64,000 nt of DNA from Pseudomonas solani (GCF_026072635.1 NZ_AP023081.1:4088501-4152500), one strand, 5' to 3'. Numbered from the stretch's first letter, positions 7,894 to 17,117 are shown. Translations and numbers: made by a program. Notes: generated from the letters alone by a model not told the origin.

Positions 7894-8793
7894 TCAGCGT
7901 CGGCCGAAGATGACCATCATCACCCCGCCCAGGGTGGCCAGGCAGGCCAGCAATGCCGTTACGCTGAGACGCTCATCGAGGATCAGGAAGCCCAGCAGCA
8001 GCGCCACCACCGGGTTGACGAAGGCGAAGGTGGACACCAGGCTCGGGCGCACTTCGCGCAATAGCCAGAAATAGGCCGGGTAGACACCAAGGCTCACCGG
8101 CAACACCAGATAGGCCAGCCACGCCCAGCCAGTCGGGGACAGCCGCGCCAGCTCGAAGCCCTGCCAGTCTCCACGCCACAGGCCGAAGCCGGCCAGCAGC
8201 ACGGTGCCCATGAGCATCTGCATGGCCAGGCCCATCCAGCTGGAGCGGAAGGGCCCGCGCTTGCGCAACAGCCAGGCACCGACTGCCCAGAGCAGGGTGG
8301 CGGTCACCACCAGGGCGCCAGCGAGCCACTGCTCGAAGCCAGGGTTCTCGCCCAGCCCGTTGCCCATCAGCAGCAGGATGCCGCCACTGGCCATGGCCAG
8401 CCCGCACAGCACCCAAAGCGGCGGACGTTCGTCCAGCAGCCACTCCAGCGCCACGCTCCAGAGAGGCAGCGTGGTGTAGAGCATCGCCAACATCCCGGTG
8501 GGCAGGTACTGGTTGGCGTAGATCAGCGCGCCCTGGCCGACGGCGATCAGCATCACCCCGCCGATGAAGGCGCTGCCCAGGTCGCTGCGTTGCACCTTTG
8601 CCTGGCCACGCAGCAACACCCAGCCGAGGGCCAGCAGGCCGGCGAAGAGGAAGCGCAGGGTGGCGATGACGAAGGGCGGCTGCTCGCGCAGGAGGAAGTG
8701 GTTGGCCAGGTAGGTGGTGCCCCAGCCGATGTAGATGAGGGCGAAGGCGCCCACCAGCAGGAGGGCGCGGGTTCTTGCGTTGATGCTGGACAT
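7894..8793 (-). CDS. EamA-family (DMT) inner-membrane exporter
   Basis: A 299-residue protein with about ten hydrophobic segments in two tandem EamA repeats, the hallmark of the drug/metabolite transporter superfamily. The N-terminal region ALIYIGWGTTYLANHF is characteristic of the YedA-like subgroup, whose members export amino acids or other small metabolites. Substrate cannot be deduced from the sequence. It is transcribed leftward, convergent with uvrB, 44 bases downstream of the emrB-like gene on the same strand, so it may be co-transcribed with the efflux pair. Confidence 0.88.
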   Translation of the reverse strand: MSSINARTRALLLVGAFALIYIGWGTTYLANHFLLREQPPFVIATLRFLFAGLLALGWVLLRGQAKVQRSDLGSAFIGGVMLIAVGQGALIYANQYLPTGMLAMLYTTLPLWSVALEWLLDERPPLWVLCGLAMASGGILLLMGNGLGENPGFEQWLAGALVVTATLLWAVGAWLLRKRGPFRSSWMGLAMQMLMGTVLLAGFGLWRGDWQGFELARLSPTGWAWLAYLVLPVSLGVYPAYFWLLREVRPSLVSTFAFVNPVVALLLGFLILDERLSVTALLACLATLGGVMMVIFGRR

Positions 8794-8837
8794 GCAAAGC
8801 CTGAAGCGGAAGCGCGCCGCCTCAGGCAGCGCGTGGG

Positions 8838-10394
8838 TTAGTGAGCAGCGCCGCCGGAGGCGCCAGCGGGCAGGGAACGGGTCAGCAGCACGGCGATCAT
8901 GCTGATGCCGAGTGCGATGCCGATTAAATGGAAGGCGTCATTGTACGCCATGATCGCCGCCTGCTGATGGGCGATCTCGCTGAGCTTGGCCAATGCCGCC
9001 TGGTCGCTGCCGAGCTTCTCGCTGAGCAGGGCCAGGCGCTCGGCCACCTGCGGGTTGCTCGGCACCAGGGATTCGCGCAGGTAGTCGAAATACACCTTGG
9101 CGCGGCTGTCCAGCAGAGTGGCCAGCAGGGCAATGCCGATGGCGCCGCCGAGGTTGCGCAGGATGTTGAACAGGCTGGAGGCCGAGCCCGCGTCCTGCGG
9201 CATGATGTAGGCGGTGGCGATCAGCGAGATGGTCACCATCACCAGGGGCTGGCCCAGCGCGCGGATGATCTGGATCTGGTTGAACTGCGGGCCGGCGAAG
9301 TCCGGGTTGAGCACCCCCGAGGCGAAGCTGGCAGCGCCGAACAGGCCGAAGCCCAGGGCGCAGAGCAGCTTGGGCGAGATGATCTTCATCAGCTTGGGCA
9401 CCAGCGGGATGAGGAACAGCTGCGGCACCCCCATCCACATGATCACCTCGCCGATCTGCAACGCGTTGTAGCCCTGGATCTGCGCCAGGTACAGCGGCAG
9501 CACGTAGATCGAGCCATAGAGCCCCATGCCCAGGCCCACGCTGGAGATGCTCGAGAGGCCGAAGTTGCGGTTCCTGAGGATGCCCAGGTTGATCAGCGGG
9601 TTGGGTCGCGAGGTCTGCAGGATGACGAACAGCACCAGGCTCACCAGGGCGATGCTGCCCAGGCCGACGATCAGCTGCGACTCCAGCCAGTCCTTGCGAT
9701 GGCCTTCTTCGAGGAACACCTGCAGGCAGCCCAGGCCGAGGCCCAGGGTGAGGATGCCGGCGTAGTCGGTGCTCTTCAGCAGCTCCCAATGCGGCGCCTT
9801 CTTTTCCAGGCCATACATCAACCCGGCGATCATCAGCAGGCCCGGGGGCACGTTGATGTAGAAGATGTATTCCCAGCCGAAGTTCTCCGTCAGCCAGCCG
9901 CCCAGGGTCGGGCCGATGGAGGGCGCGAAGGTGGCGGTGATGGCGAACAGCGCCATGCCCTTGGCCCGGTGGTGCTCCGGCAGCTTGATCAGGGTGAGGG
10001 TGAAGGCCAGGGGAATCAGCGCGCCACCGGTGAAGCCCTGCATGGCGCGGAACACGATCATGCTCTCCAGGCTCCAGGCGAAGGAGCAGAGCAGGGAAGA
10101 GGCGAGGAAACCCAAGGATACCCAGACCGCCAGGCGCCGCGCCGAGAGCACCTGCACCAGCCAGGCGGTGAGCGGGATCATTATGATCTCGGCCACCAGG
10201 TAGGAGGTGGAGATCCACGAGCCTTCCTCCAGCGTCGCCGAAAGCGCGCCCTGGATGTCCTTCAGCGAGGAGTTGGTGATCTGGATGTCCAGCACCGCCA
10301 TGAAGGCGCCGAGCATGGCGCTCATCACGGCGATCCAGTCGCGGCGGCTGGGCTCGCCGGTCGGGCGGATCAGGGTGTCACCGGCCACCGTCAT
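8838..10394 (-). CDS. DHA2-family MFS efflux pump, EmrB type
   Basis: A 518-residue 14-helix major facilitator of the EmrB/QacA subfamily. Visible motifs include the conserved helix 1 pattern FMAVLDIQITNSSLKDIQ and the helix 5 region with GPTLGGWLTENFGW (motif C). Such pumps export hydrophobic drugs using the proton gradient and work with a periplasmic adaptor and an outer-membrane channel. The adaptor gene lies directly upstream and overlaps by 4 bases (10391-10394), so the two are translationally coupled. No outer-membrane partner is encoded nearby; a shared TolC/OprM-like channel would be needed. It corresponds to PA3137 by position. Confidence 0.93.
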   Translation of the reverse strand: MTVAGDTLIRPTGEPSRRDWIAVMSAMLGAFMAVLDIQITNSSLKDIQGALSATLEEGSWISTSYLVAEIIMIPLTAWLVQVLSARRLAVWVSLGFLASSLLCSFAWSLESMIVFRAMQGFTGGALIPLAFTLTLIKLPEHHRAKGMALFAITATFAPSIGPTLGGWLTENFGWEYIFYINVPPGLLMIAGLMYGLEKKAPHWELLKSTDYAGILTLGLGLGCLQVFLEEGHRKDWLESQLIVGLGSIALVSLVLFVILQTSRPNPLINLGILRNRNFGLSSISSVGLGMGLYGSIYVLPLYLAQIQGYNALQIGEVIMWMGVPQLFLIPLVPKLMKIISPKLLCALGFGLFGAASFASGVLNPDFAGPQFNQIQIIRALGQPLVMVTISLIATAYIMPQDAGSASSLFNILRNLGGAIGIALLATLLDSRAKVYFDYLRESLVPSNPQVAERLALLSEKLGSDQAALAKLSEIAHQQAAIMAYNDAFHLIGIALGISMIAVLLTRSLPAGASGGAAH

Positions 10395-11428
10395 TCATCC
10401 AGCTTGATGGCGACTTTCACCAGCACCGACATGCCGGGGCGGATGCGGCCCTTGAGCGGGTTGTCGCGGTCGAAGGTCAGTTTCACTGGGATGCGCTGCA
10501 CCACCTTGGTGAAGTTGCCGGTGGCGTTGTCCGGCGGCAGCAGGCTGAACTGGGCGCCAGAGGCGGCGAACAGGCTCTCGACCTTCGCCTCGATGGGGGT
10601 ACCCGGGAAGCTGTCGAAGATCAGCTCGGCCTTCTGCCCGGGCTGCATGTGCTCGATCTGGGTTTCCTTGAAGTTGGCCTGGACCCAGATGTCCTGGTCC
10701 GGCACCAGCGACATCAGGTGGGCGCCGACCTGCACGTACTGGCCATTGCGCGCGGCGCGCTGGCCGACCATGCCGTCGATGGGGGCGCGGATCTCGGTAC
10801 GGGTCAGGTTCAGCTCGGCCTGGGCGATATCGGCACGGGCGTTGGCGATCTGCGCTTCCAGGCGCCTCACGTCGGCGCGCAGTGCGTCGGTCTGCACGCG
10901 CTGGGCCTTGAGGTCGGCCTCGGCGCGGGCCACTTGCGAGCGGGCCACGCGGGAATCGGCGGAGAGGGTGGTGACACGCTCCTCGGAAACATAGCCCGGC
11001 TTGCGCAGGGTCTGGGCACGGGACAGGTCGATCTGGGTGCGGCCCAGGGTCGCCTGGCTGGCCGCGACGTCGGCCTCGCTGGCGGCGATCATGCTGTCCT
11101 GCTGGGTGAGCTTGCTGCGCGACTGGGCCAGCTCCGCCTCGCGAGTGGCCAGGGCGGCCTGGGCGCGTTGCAGGGCCAGTTTGAAGTCCTCTGCTTCCAG
11201 GCGCACCAGCAGGTCGCCTTTCTTCACGTGCTGGTTGTCGCCCACCAGCACTTCTTCTATTCGCGCACCGAGTTGGCTGGAGACGCGGGTGATCTCGCCC
11301 TGGACATAGGCGTTATCGGTGGTTTCCAGGAAGCGGCCTACCAGCAGCCAATGCAGGAAGAAGCCGCCCACCACGAGGATCAGCAGGGCAATGAAGATAA
11401 ACAGGCGACGTTGCAGTTTGGCTGGCAT
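10391..11428 (-). CDS. HlyD/EmrA-family membrane fusion protein
   Basis: A 345-residue periplasmic adaptor for the EmrB-like pump. One N-terminal membrane anchor (residues ~8-30, LFIFIALLILVVGGFFLHWL) is followed by a lipoyl-like half motif (TTDNAYVQGEITRVS), a long coiled-coil hairpin (residues ~90-200, rich in A, Q, R and E), and a second lipoyl/beta-barrel section with IRAPIDGMVGQRAARNGQYV. This order is typical of EmrA. It is the first gene of the leftward efflux operon and is divergent from the LysR gene 104 bases away, which probably regulates it. Confidence 0.93.
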   Translation of the reverse strand: MPAKLQRRLFIFIALLILVVGGFFLHWLLVGRFLETTDNAYVQGEITRVSSQLGARIEEVLVGDNQHVKKGDLLVRLEAEDFKLALQRAQAALATREAELAQSRSKLTQQDSMIAASEADVAASQATLGRTQIDLSRAQTLRKPGYVSEERVTTLSADSRVARSQVARAEADLKAQRVQTDALRADVRRLEAQIANARADIAQAELNLTRTEIRAPIDGMVGQRAARNGQYVQVGAHLMSLVPDQDIWVQANFKETQIEHMQPGQKAELIFDSFPGTPIEAKVESLFAASGAQFSLLPPDNATGNFTKVVQRIPVKLTFDRDNPLKGRIRPGMSVLVKVAIKLDE

Positions 11429-11510
11429 TCCAGGAGCTCGAAGGGCGGGCGGAAAGGCGGGAATCTAGCACTGTTCCAGTCAGGCAAGTAGCCAGTACAC
11501 TTCAGAAACT

Positions 11511-11530
11511 TTGTTGCTTATGGGGAACAA
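11511..11530. promoter_or_regulatory. Dyad in the emrA-lysR divergent region
   Basis: Inverted repeat TTGTT-N10-AACAA just before the lysR start and overlapping its GGGG ribosome binding site (11522-11525). Position and symmetry suit a LysR autoregulatory site, but the match is short. Confidence 0.3.
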
Positions 11531-11532
11531 TA

Positions 11533-12453
11533 ATGGGTCTGGATGACGCCCTGATCTTCACCCGCGTCGTAGAGCTGCACAGCTTCACCCAGGCCGCGCA
11601 CAGCCTGGGCATGCAGAAGTCCACCGTGAGCCGCCGCATCGCCCTGCTGGAAGAGCGCCTGGGCGTTCGTCTGCTCAATCGCACCACGCGCAAACTGCGG
11701 CTGACCGAGGTCGGGCAGGCTTATTACGAGCGCTGCCGGCAGATCATGGTCGACTTCGCCGAGGCCGAGCAGGCCGTCATGCAGTTGCAGCAGGAGCCCT
11801 CCGGTCTGCTGCGCATCACCGCACCCATCGAGTTCGGCCAATTGTTCCTCGGCAAGGTCCTCGGCACCTTCATGAGCCAGTACCCGCAGATAACCGCCGA
11901 AGTGGAGATCACCTCGCGGGATGTCGACCCGTTGGAAGAGGGGGTCGACATCGCCATCATGGTCGGCCAGCCCCAGGATTCAACCCTGATCGCCCGCAAG
12001 CTGTTCGAGAACGGACGCCGCCTCTGCGCCAGTCCCGCTTACCTCGCAGCGCACGGTACCCCCCATGATGTGCTCGCCCTGGCTGGCCATCGCGCCGTGC
12101 TGCTGCCCCAGGACCCGCAACGCTACTGGCCGCTGCTGGACGAAAGCGTGCCCTGCCAGCGTGTGTTGCACTGCAACAACATCACCTTCGCCCGCGAAGC
12201 GGTGCTCAGCGGCGCAGGCATTGCCTCGTTGCCGTTGATGATCACCGAGGACGCGGTGCGTCGCGGCGAACTCGTGGAATTGCTGCCGGGCGTGCAGTTG
12301 CCCAGCGGCGAAATCTACGCCGTCTATCCTTCCCGGCGTTTCCAGGCGATGAAGGTGAAGGCTTTCCTCGATTTCCTCATGGCCAGCCTGCCGAATGATC
12401 GCAGCCACTGGCTGGAGCATGGCGCCGCGCCCCTGCTAACATCGCGCCTTTGA
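11533..12453 (+). CDS. LysR-family transcriptional regulator of the efflux pair
   Basis: A 306-residue LysR-type regulator. The N-terminal winged helix-turn-helix spans residues ~1-60 (FTQAAHSLGMQKSTVSRRIA, then LGVRLLNRTTRKLRLTE), and the remainder is the periplasmic-binding-like effector domain. It belongs to the subgroup with the LDDALIFTRVVE type of start that often controls divergent transporters. It is divergent from the EmrAB-type operon, which is its likely target; the effector is unknown. PA3135 occupies this place in PAO1. Strand change follows at gltX only by a 22-base gap on the same strand. Confidence 0.92.
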   Translation: MGLDDALIFTRVVELHSFTQAAHSLGMQKSTVSRRIALLEERLGVRLLNRTTRKLRLTEVGQAYYERCRQIMVDFAEAEQAVMQLQQEPSGLLRITAPIEFGQLFLGKVLGTFMSQYPQITAEVEITSRDVDPLEEGVDIAIMVGQPQDSTLIARKLFENGRRLCASPAYLAAHGTPHDVLALAGHRAVLLPQDPQRYWPLLDESVPCQRVLHCNNITFAREAVLSGAGIASLPLMITEDAVRRGELVELLPGVQLPSGEIYAVYPSRRFQAMKVKAFLDFLMASLPNDRSHWLEHGAAPLLTSRL

Positions 12454-12475
12454 CCGTTCCGCACCAGGACCCGCC

Positions 12476-13960
12476 ATGACCACTGTCCGTACCCGCATTG
12501 CGCCCTCGCCAACCGGCGACCCGCACGTCGGCACCGCCTATATCGCCCTGTTCAACCTCTGCTTCGCCCGTCAGCACGGTGGCCAGTTCATCCTGCGCAT
12601 CGAAGACACCGACCAGCTTCGCTCCACCCGCGAATCCGAACAGCAGATCTATGACGCCCTGCGCTGGCTGGGCATCGAGTGGGACGAGGGCCCGGACGTC
12701 GGCGGCCCGCACGGCCCGTATCGCCAGAGCGAGCGTGGCGAGATCTACAAGAAGTACTCCCAGGAACTGGTGGACAAGGGCCACGCCTTCCCCTGCTTCT
12801 GCACCGCCGAGCGTCTGGACAAGCTGCGTGCCGAGCAGACCGAGCGCAAGGAAACCCCCCGCTACGACGGCCACTGCATCAACCTGAGCCACGATGAGGC
12901 GAGCGAACGCATCGCCGCTGGTGAGCCTCATGTCGTGCGCATGAAGATGCCCACCGAGGGCGTCTGCGTGGTGCCGGACATGCTCCGTGGCGATGTCGAG
13001 ATCCCATGGGATCGCATGGACATGCAGGTGCTGATGAAGACCGATGGCCTGCCCACCTACTTCCTCGCCAACGTGGTCGACGACCACCTGATGGGCATCA
13101 CCCACGTGCTGCGCGGCGAAGAGTGGCTGCCCTCGGCGCCCAAGCTGATCAAGCTGTATGAGTACTTCGGCTGGGAGCAACCGGTGCTCTGCTACATGCC
13201 GCTGCTGCGCAACCCGGACAAGAGCAAGCTCTCCAAGCGCAAGAACCCCACCTCCATCACCTTCTACGAGCGCATGGGCTACCTGCCCGAAGCGATGCTC
13301 AACTACCTCGGCCGCATGGGCTGGTCGATGCCGGACGAGCGCGAGAAGTTCTCCCTGGCGGAAATGATCGAGCACTTCGACCTCTCGCGCGTCTCCCTGG
13401 GCGGTCCGATCTTCGATCTGGAGAAGCTCTCCTGGCTCAACGGCCAGTGGATCCGCGAGCTGCCGGTGGAGCGTTTTGCCGCCGAGGTGCAGAAGTGGGC
13501 GCTGAATCCCGAGTACCTGATGAAGATCGCGCCCCACGTACAGGGCCGCGTCGAGACCTTCAGCCAGATCGCCCCGCTGGCCGGCTTCTTCTTCGCCGGT
13601 GCGCTGCCGCTGGATGCCAAGCTGTTCGAGCACAAGAAGCTCTCGCCCGACCAGGTGCGCCAGGTCATGCAGCTGGTCCTGTGGAAGCTGGAGTCGCTGC
13701 GCCAGTGGGACAAGGAGCGCATCACCGCCTGCATCCAGGGTGTTGCCGAGCACCTTGAGCTCAAGCTGCGTGACGTGATGCCGCTGATGTTCCCGGCCAT
13801 CACCGGCCAGGCCAGCTCCGTCTCCGTGCTGGATGCCATGGAAGTCCTCGGTGCCGACCTCACCCGCTTCCGCCTGCGTCAGGCGCTGGAGCTGCTGGGC
13901 GGTGCGTCGAAGAAGGAAACCAAGGAGTGGGAGAAGATTCGCGACGCCATTCCTGGCTGA
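12476..13960 (+). CDS. gltX: Glutamyl-tRNA synthetase
   Basis: GltX charges tRNA-Glu with glutamate in the cytoplasm. The 494-residue class I synthetase has the HIGH-type motif PSPTGDPHVGT at residues ~10-20 and the KMSKS-type motif KLSKRKNPT near residue 251, followed by the helical anticodon-binding domain. Start ATG 12476 gives the standard MTTVRTRIAPSPTG N-terminus. The gene lies 240 bases upstream of an operon that contains two tRNA-Glu(TTC) genes, so synthetase and substrate tRNA are neighbours, as in PAO1. A terminator separates them. Confidence 0.98.
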   Translation: MTTVRTRIAPSPTGDPHVGTAYIALFNLCFARQHGGQFILRIEDTDQLRSTRESEQQIYDALRWLGIEWDEGPDVGGPHGPYRQSERGEIYKKYSQELVDKGHAFPCFCTAERLDKLRAEQTERKETPRYDGHCINLSHDEASERIAAGEPHVVRMKMPTEGVCVVPDMLRGDVEIPWDRMDMQVLMKTDGLPTYFLANVVDDHLMGITHVLRGEEWLPSAPKLIKLYEYFGWEQPVLCYMPLLRNPDKSKLSKRKNPTSITFYERMGYLPEAMLNYLGRMGWSMPDEREKFSLAEMIEHFDLSRVSLGGPIFDLEKLSWLNGQWIRELPVERFAAEVQKWALNPEYLMKIAPHVQGRVETFSQIAPLAGFFFAGALPLDAKLFEHKKLSPDQVRQVMQLVLWKLESLRQWDKERITACIQGVAEHLELKLRDVMPLMFPAITGQASSVSVLDAMEVLGADLTRFRLRQALELLGGASKKETKEWEKIRDAIPG

Positions 13961-13979
13961 GTGATTTCTCCTTCGACAA

Positions 13980-14002
13980 GGCCCGCCTCGCGCGGGCCTT
14001 TT
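13980..14002 (+). terminator. Terminator after gltX
   Basis: Stem GGCCCGC / GCGGGCC with a 5-base loop followed by TTTT, 20 bases after the gltX stop. Confidence 0.85.
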
Positions 14003-14121
14003 CATGTCCGGGGGAGGGCGCTATGTTCGCTCATCGGTGGCAGCGTACGGGTGCTTCCCGCCGAATCCGGTAAGTGATTGTTCTTGCGATGAAAATTTTT
14101 CGATCCCGGTGAAAAATTTTG

Positions 14122-14150
14122 TTGACAGCCTTCAGGGTCGCCCTTAGTAT
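14122..14150 (+). promoter_or_regulatory. Strong tRNA operon promoter
   Basis: Consensus -35 TTGACA (14122-14127), 17-base spacer, -10 TAGTAT (14145-14150), then the GC-rich discriminator GCGCCCC expected of stringently controlled stable RNA promoters. Two AT tracts (AAAATTTTTC and GAAAAATTTT, 14088-14120) sit just upstream like an UP element. Confidence 0.8.
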
Positions 14151-14206
14151 GCGCCCCGTTCTCACGACGAACTCGAAAGCGAAGTGAGATGTTCCAGCGT
14201 TACTGT

Positions 14207-14282
<76 letters not shown>

Positions 14283-14328
14283 AATTGCCAGGATTCGCAG
14301 CGAAGGTTGCGGTCCTACGAAGGTTAAA

Positions 14329-14404
14329 GTCCCCTTCGTCTAGTGGCCTAGGACACCGCCCTTTCACGGCGGTAACAGGGGTTCGAGTCCCCTAGGGGAC
14401 GCCA
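14329..14404 (+). tRNA. tRNA-Glu(TTC), first copy
   Basis: 76 nt with acceptor GTCCCCT, anticodon loop CTTTCAC giving TTC, T arm GGTTCGAGTCCC and CCA. Confidence 0.97.
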
Positions 14405-14453
14405 CTTTCCAGCAGCGACAACCATCAGGTTGATCGCGCACCGAGAAGGTTTC

Positions 14454-14529
<76 letters not shown>

Positions 14530-14596
14530 AATCAGATGCCCAGTGCATCGAAATAAGGCCAGCCTCCGGGCTGGCCTTGCTTTTCGAAGGTTTAAA

Positions 14597-14672
14597 GTCC
14601 CCTTCGTCTAGTGGCCTAGGACACCGCCCTTTCACGGCGGTAACAGGGGTTCGAGTCCCCTAGGGGACGCCA
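14597..14672 (+). tRNA. tRNA-Glu(TTC), second copy
   Basis: Identical over all 76 nt to the copy at 14329-14404. The spacers between the genes differ in length and sequence, except for a short TTAAA lead into each tRNA-Glu. Confidence 0.97.
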
Positions 14673-14678
14673 CTTTTT

Positions 14679-14735
14679 CCCGCTCTGCGGGGCTTTTAAG
14701 GGTCATTCCGTCATGGAGTGGCCCTTTTGTTTTTC
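14679..14735 (+). terminator. Double terminator of the tRNA operon
   Basis: A first small hairpin CCCGC-TCT-GCGGG followed by GCTTTT (14679-14696), then a 10-bp stem with two G-U pairs (14700-14709 with 14715-14724) followed by TTTTGTTTTT. Confidence 0.7.
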
Positions 14736-14820
14736 CGCTCCGAAAAATCTCATCACCCTCGTTTTTTCCCGCTCTTGCCTTCTCTCGACCGGTGGCGTGC
14801 ATAAAGGCTTGCCAGATTGA

Positions 14821-14848
14821 ATGATGCATATAATATTATTGCCATCAT
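14821..14848. promoter_or_regulatory. Nested palindrome over the tetR promoter
   Basis: Outer arms ATGATG (14821-14826) and CATCAT (14843-14848) and an inner perfect palindrome ATAATATTAT (14830-14839) share one centre at 14834.5. The inner part overlaps a TATAAT -10 box (14829-14834). A repressor bound here would block transcription of the TetR-hydrolase pair, so this is the likely autoregulatory operator. Confidence 0.6.
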
Positions 14849-14864
14849 GCAACGGGAGACGGCC

Positions 14865-15404
14865 GTGAGTGACAAGAGCAGCCAGACACGCAAGCGTATC
14901 CTCGCCGAGGCGGGCAGGGCGCTGTTCACCCGGGGCCCGCTGGAGCCGAGTGTCAGCGAGATGATGGCGGCTGCCGGGCTCACGGTGGGTGGCTTCTATG
15001 CCCATTTCGACAGCAAGGAGGCATTGATGGTGGAGGCGTTCGGCGAGCTGCTACGGGAGCGGCGGCAATCGATGAAACAGCTCGACTCGACGCTCGCGCC
15101 CCTTGACCGGCGCACCCTCGCGGCGGCCTTCTATCTATCCCGTCGTCACCGCGACAGCACCGACCGTGGTTGCCCACTCCCCGGTTCGGTGGGCGAGGTG
15201 GCGCGCAACGCCGAGCCCTACCAGCACTTGCTGGCCGAACACCTCGAATTGCTCGCGGCCGATCTCGCCGTTTCCCCCGAAGACGGCGACAAGGCCCTGG
15301 CCGACATCGCGCTGATGGTGGGCGGCCTGGCCCTTGCCCGTGCCCTGGGGGCCGGCGAGCTGTCGGACCGGATACTGCGTGCCGCCCGTATGGCGGTGAT
15401 CTAG
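14865..15404 (+). CDS. TetR-family transcriptional regulator
   Basis: A 179-residue repressor with an N-terminal helix-turn-helix (residues ~8-55: RKRILAEAGRALF, then GLTVGGFYAHFDSKEAL) and a C-terminal TetR ligand domain containing the conserved CPLPGSVGEVARN region of the YcdC/AcrR-like group. GTG 14865 follows GGGAG by 6 bases. ATG 14847 is in frame but lies at the predicted transcription start, inside the palindrome, so it is less likely. The gene is 10 bases upstream of the alpha/beta hydrolase and probably forms an autoregulated operon with it. Ligand unknown. PA3133 is the positional counterpart. Confidence 0.9.
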   Translation: MSDKSSQTRKRILAEAGRALFTRGPLEPSVSEMMAAAGLTVGGFYAHFDSKEALMVEAFGELLRERRQSMKQLDSTLAPLDRRTLAAAFYLSRRHRDSTDRGCPLPGSVGEVARNAEPYQHLLAEHLELLAADLAVSPEDGDKALADIALMVGGLALARALGAGELSDRILRAARMAVI

Positions 15405-15414
15405 GAGAAACGAG

Positions 15415-16242
15415 ATGAACAGCCTGGACCTGCTCCGAGGATTCAACGCCACCGTCGGCCGCGTGGCGCCCCGGCACGTCGCCGACCAGGCCCGGCGGCG
15501 CTTCATGACGCCCCGTGACACCCATCCCCGTGACTGGGAGCTGCCCTGGCTCGAGCGCGCCGAGCGCATCACCCTGCGTTTCGGCCTCTCCGCCTTGCGC
15601 TGGGGCAGCGGCCCGACCGTGCTGCTGATGCATGGCTGGGAGGGGCGCCCGACCCAGTTCGCCAGCCTGATCGATGCCCTGGTACAGGCCGGCTATGGCG
15701 TGGTGGCCCTCGACGCGCCTGCCCATGGCCACTCGCCGGGGCGCGAGGCGAACATCGTGCTCTTCGCACGCGCGCTGCTCGAAGCGGCCGAGGAGCTGCC
15801 ACCGCTGCAAGGGGTGGTCGGCCACTCCATGGGCGGCGTCAGCGCCATGCTCGCCACCCAGCTGGGATTGCGAACCCAGGCCCTGGTCACCATCGCCGCG
15901 CCCAGTCGCGTCCTCGGGATGCTGCGCGGCTTCGCCCGCTTCATCGGCCTGCCGCCCCGGGCCGGCGAGCAGTTCATCAGGCGCGTCGGCGAGCACGCCG
16001 GCATTCCTGCCGAGGACATCGATGTACGCCGCTACCGCCTGGATATCCCAGGTCTGATCGTCCACGCGGAGGACGATCGCATGGTCCCCGTGATCGAGGC
16101 TGGCCGCATCCACGAGGCCTGGTCCGACAGCCAGCTGCTGCGCCTGGAGGGAGGAGGGCACCAGCGGGTACTGGCCGACCCGCGCGTGGTGGCGGCGGTG
16201 CTGCATCTGTTCGACGAGGTCGGCCTGCGCGCCAGCGCCTGA
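15415..16242 (+). CDS. Alpha/beta hydrolase
   Basis: A 275-residue alpha/beta hydrolase. The oxyanion-region motif is MHGWEGRP near residue 70, the nucleophile elbow is VGHSMGGVS near residue 140 (catalytic Ser), the acid is probably Asp in HAEDDRMVP, and the base His is in GGGHQRVL near residue 245. The catalytic triad is therefore complete. Substrate is unknown. A good ribosome binding site (AGGAGAA) precedes ATG 15415. Co-transcription with the tetR gene suggests that it acts on, or is induced by, the ligand of that repressor. Confidence 0.88.
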   Translation: MNSLDLLRGFNATVGRVAPRHVADQARRRFMTPRDTHPRDWELPWLERAERITLRFGLSALRWGSGPTVLLMHGWEGRPTQFASLIDALVQAGYGVVALDAPAHGHSPGREANIVLFARALLEAAEELPPLQGVVGHSMGGVSAMLATQLGLRTQALVTIAAPSRVLGMLRGFARFIGLPPRAGEQFIRRVGEHAGIPAEDIDVRRYRLDIPGLIVHAEDDRMVPVIEAGRIHEAWSDSQLLRLEGGGHQRVLADPRVVAAVLHLFDEVGLRASA

Positions 16243-16469
16243 TCGCGCTCCCCTTGTACGGCGGGCTTGGCGACAGCCGCCGGGTGCAGGAAGATTCGCC
16301 AATGGAATGCGTCGAAGGCCCACCGCCGGTCGGTGACCTGCCGTCGATGCTGCTCTTCCAAGGTCCATGTCTGTTGCGCCGCCAGCGGCGGCCCGGGCGT
16401 GGTCGCCGGGGCGAATCAATTCCGGGCCCGAACGCGGGACCGGAGGCACGAATCAAGGGGAAAGATGCA

Positions 16470-17117
16470 ATGAGCCTGACTATGGATGTGGTGCTGCAGC
16501 GGGCGCGACCCGTCCTGCCGGTGCTGGTCATCGAAGACACGGGGCTGGCCCTGGACCTGGCCGGCGCGCTCAGTGCCGGTGGGATCGAGGTGCTGGAGGT
16601 GACGCTGCGCACTCCGCGTGCCCTGGACGCGGTGGCGGCGATCCGCAAGGAATTCCCGGACCTGCTGGTGGGCGCGGGCACCCTGATCCACACCGAGCAG
16701 TTCCTCGAGGCCCGCGACGCCGGTGCCCACTTCGCCGTCAGCCCCGGTTGCACCGAGCGCCTGGCCGCAGCGGCGGAAGATTCCGGCCTGCCGTACCTGC
16801 CCGGGGTGATGACCCCCTCGGAAGTGCTGCTGGCCCTGGAGTACGGCTACCGCTCGCTGAAGCTGTTCCCGGCCAACGGCAATGCCAGCGTGAAGATGCT
16901 CAAAAGCTTCAAGGGACCCTTCACCGGCATCCGTTTCTGCCCCACCGGCGGGGTCACGCCGGACAACCTGCAAGGCTTCCTGCAGCTGCCCAACGTCGCC
17001 TGCGTCGGCGGCACCTGGATCGCGCCGTCGAGCCTGATCCGCGCCCGCGCCTGGGACCAGATCACCCAACTCGCCGCCGAAGCGCGCGAGCTGGCCAGCA
17101 ACTCGGAGCACGCCTGA
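16470..17117 (+). CDS. eda: KDPG aldolase (2-dehydro-3-deoxy-phosphogluconate aldolase)
   Basis: Class I aldolase of the Eda family that splits 2-keto-3-deoxy-6-phosphogluconate into pyruvate and glyceraldehyde 3-phosphate in the Entner-Doudoroff route. The 215-residue protein has the catalytic Glu in VLEVTLRTPRAL, a VGAGT phosphate-site motif, the Schiff-base Lys in SLKLFPANG near residue 131, and FCPTGGV. ATG 16470 gives the normal length; the upstream in-frame stretch from 16254 does not resemble the family. PAO1 has a second, better-known eda elsewhere, so this may be a paralogue with another keto-acid substrate. Its stop codon overlaps the next start (TGATG type). Confidence 0.9.
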   Translation: MSLTMDVVLQRARPVLPVLVIEDTGLALDLAGALSAGGIEVLEVTLRTPRALDAVAAIRKEFPDLLVGAGTLIHTEQFLEARDAGAHFAVSPGCTERLAAAAEDSGLPYLPGVMTPSEVLLALEYGYRSLKLFPANGNASVKMLKSFKGPFTGIRFCPTGGVTPDNLQGFLQLPNVACVGGTWIAPSSLIRARAWDQITQLAAEARELASNSEHA

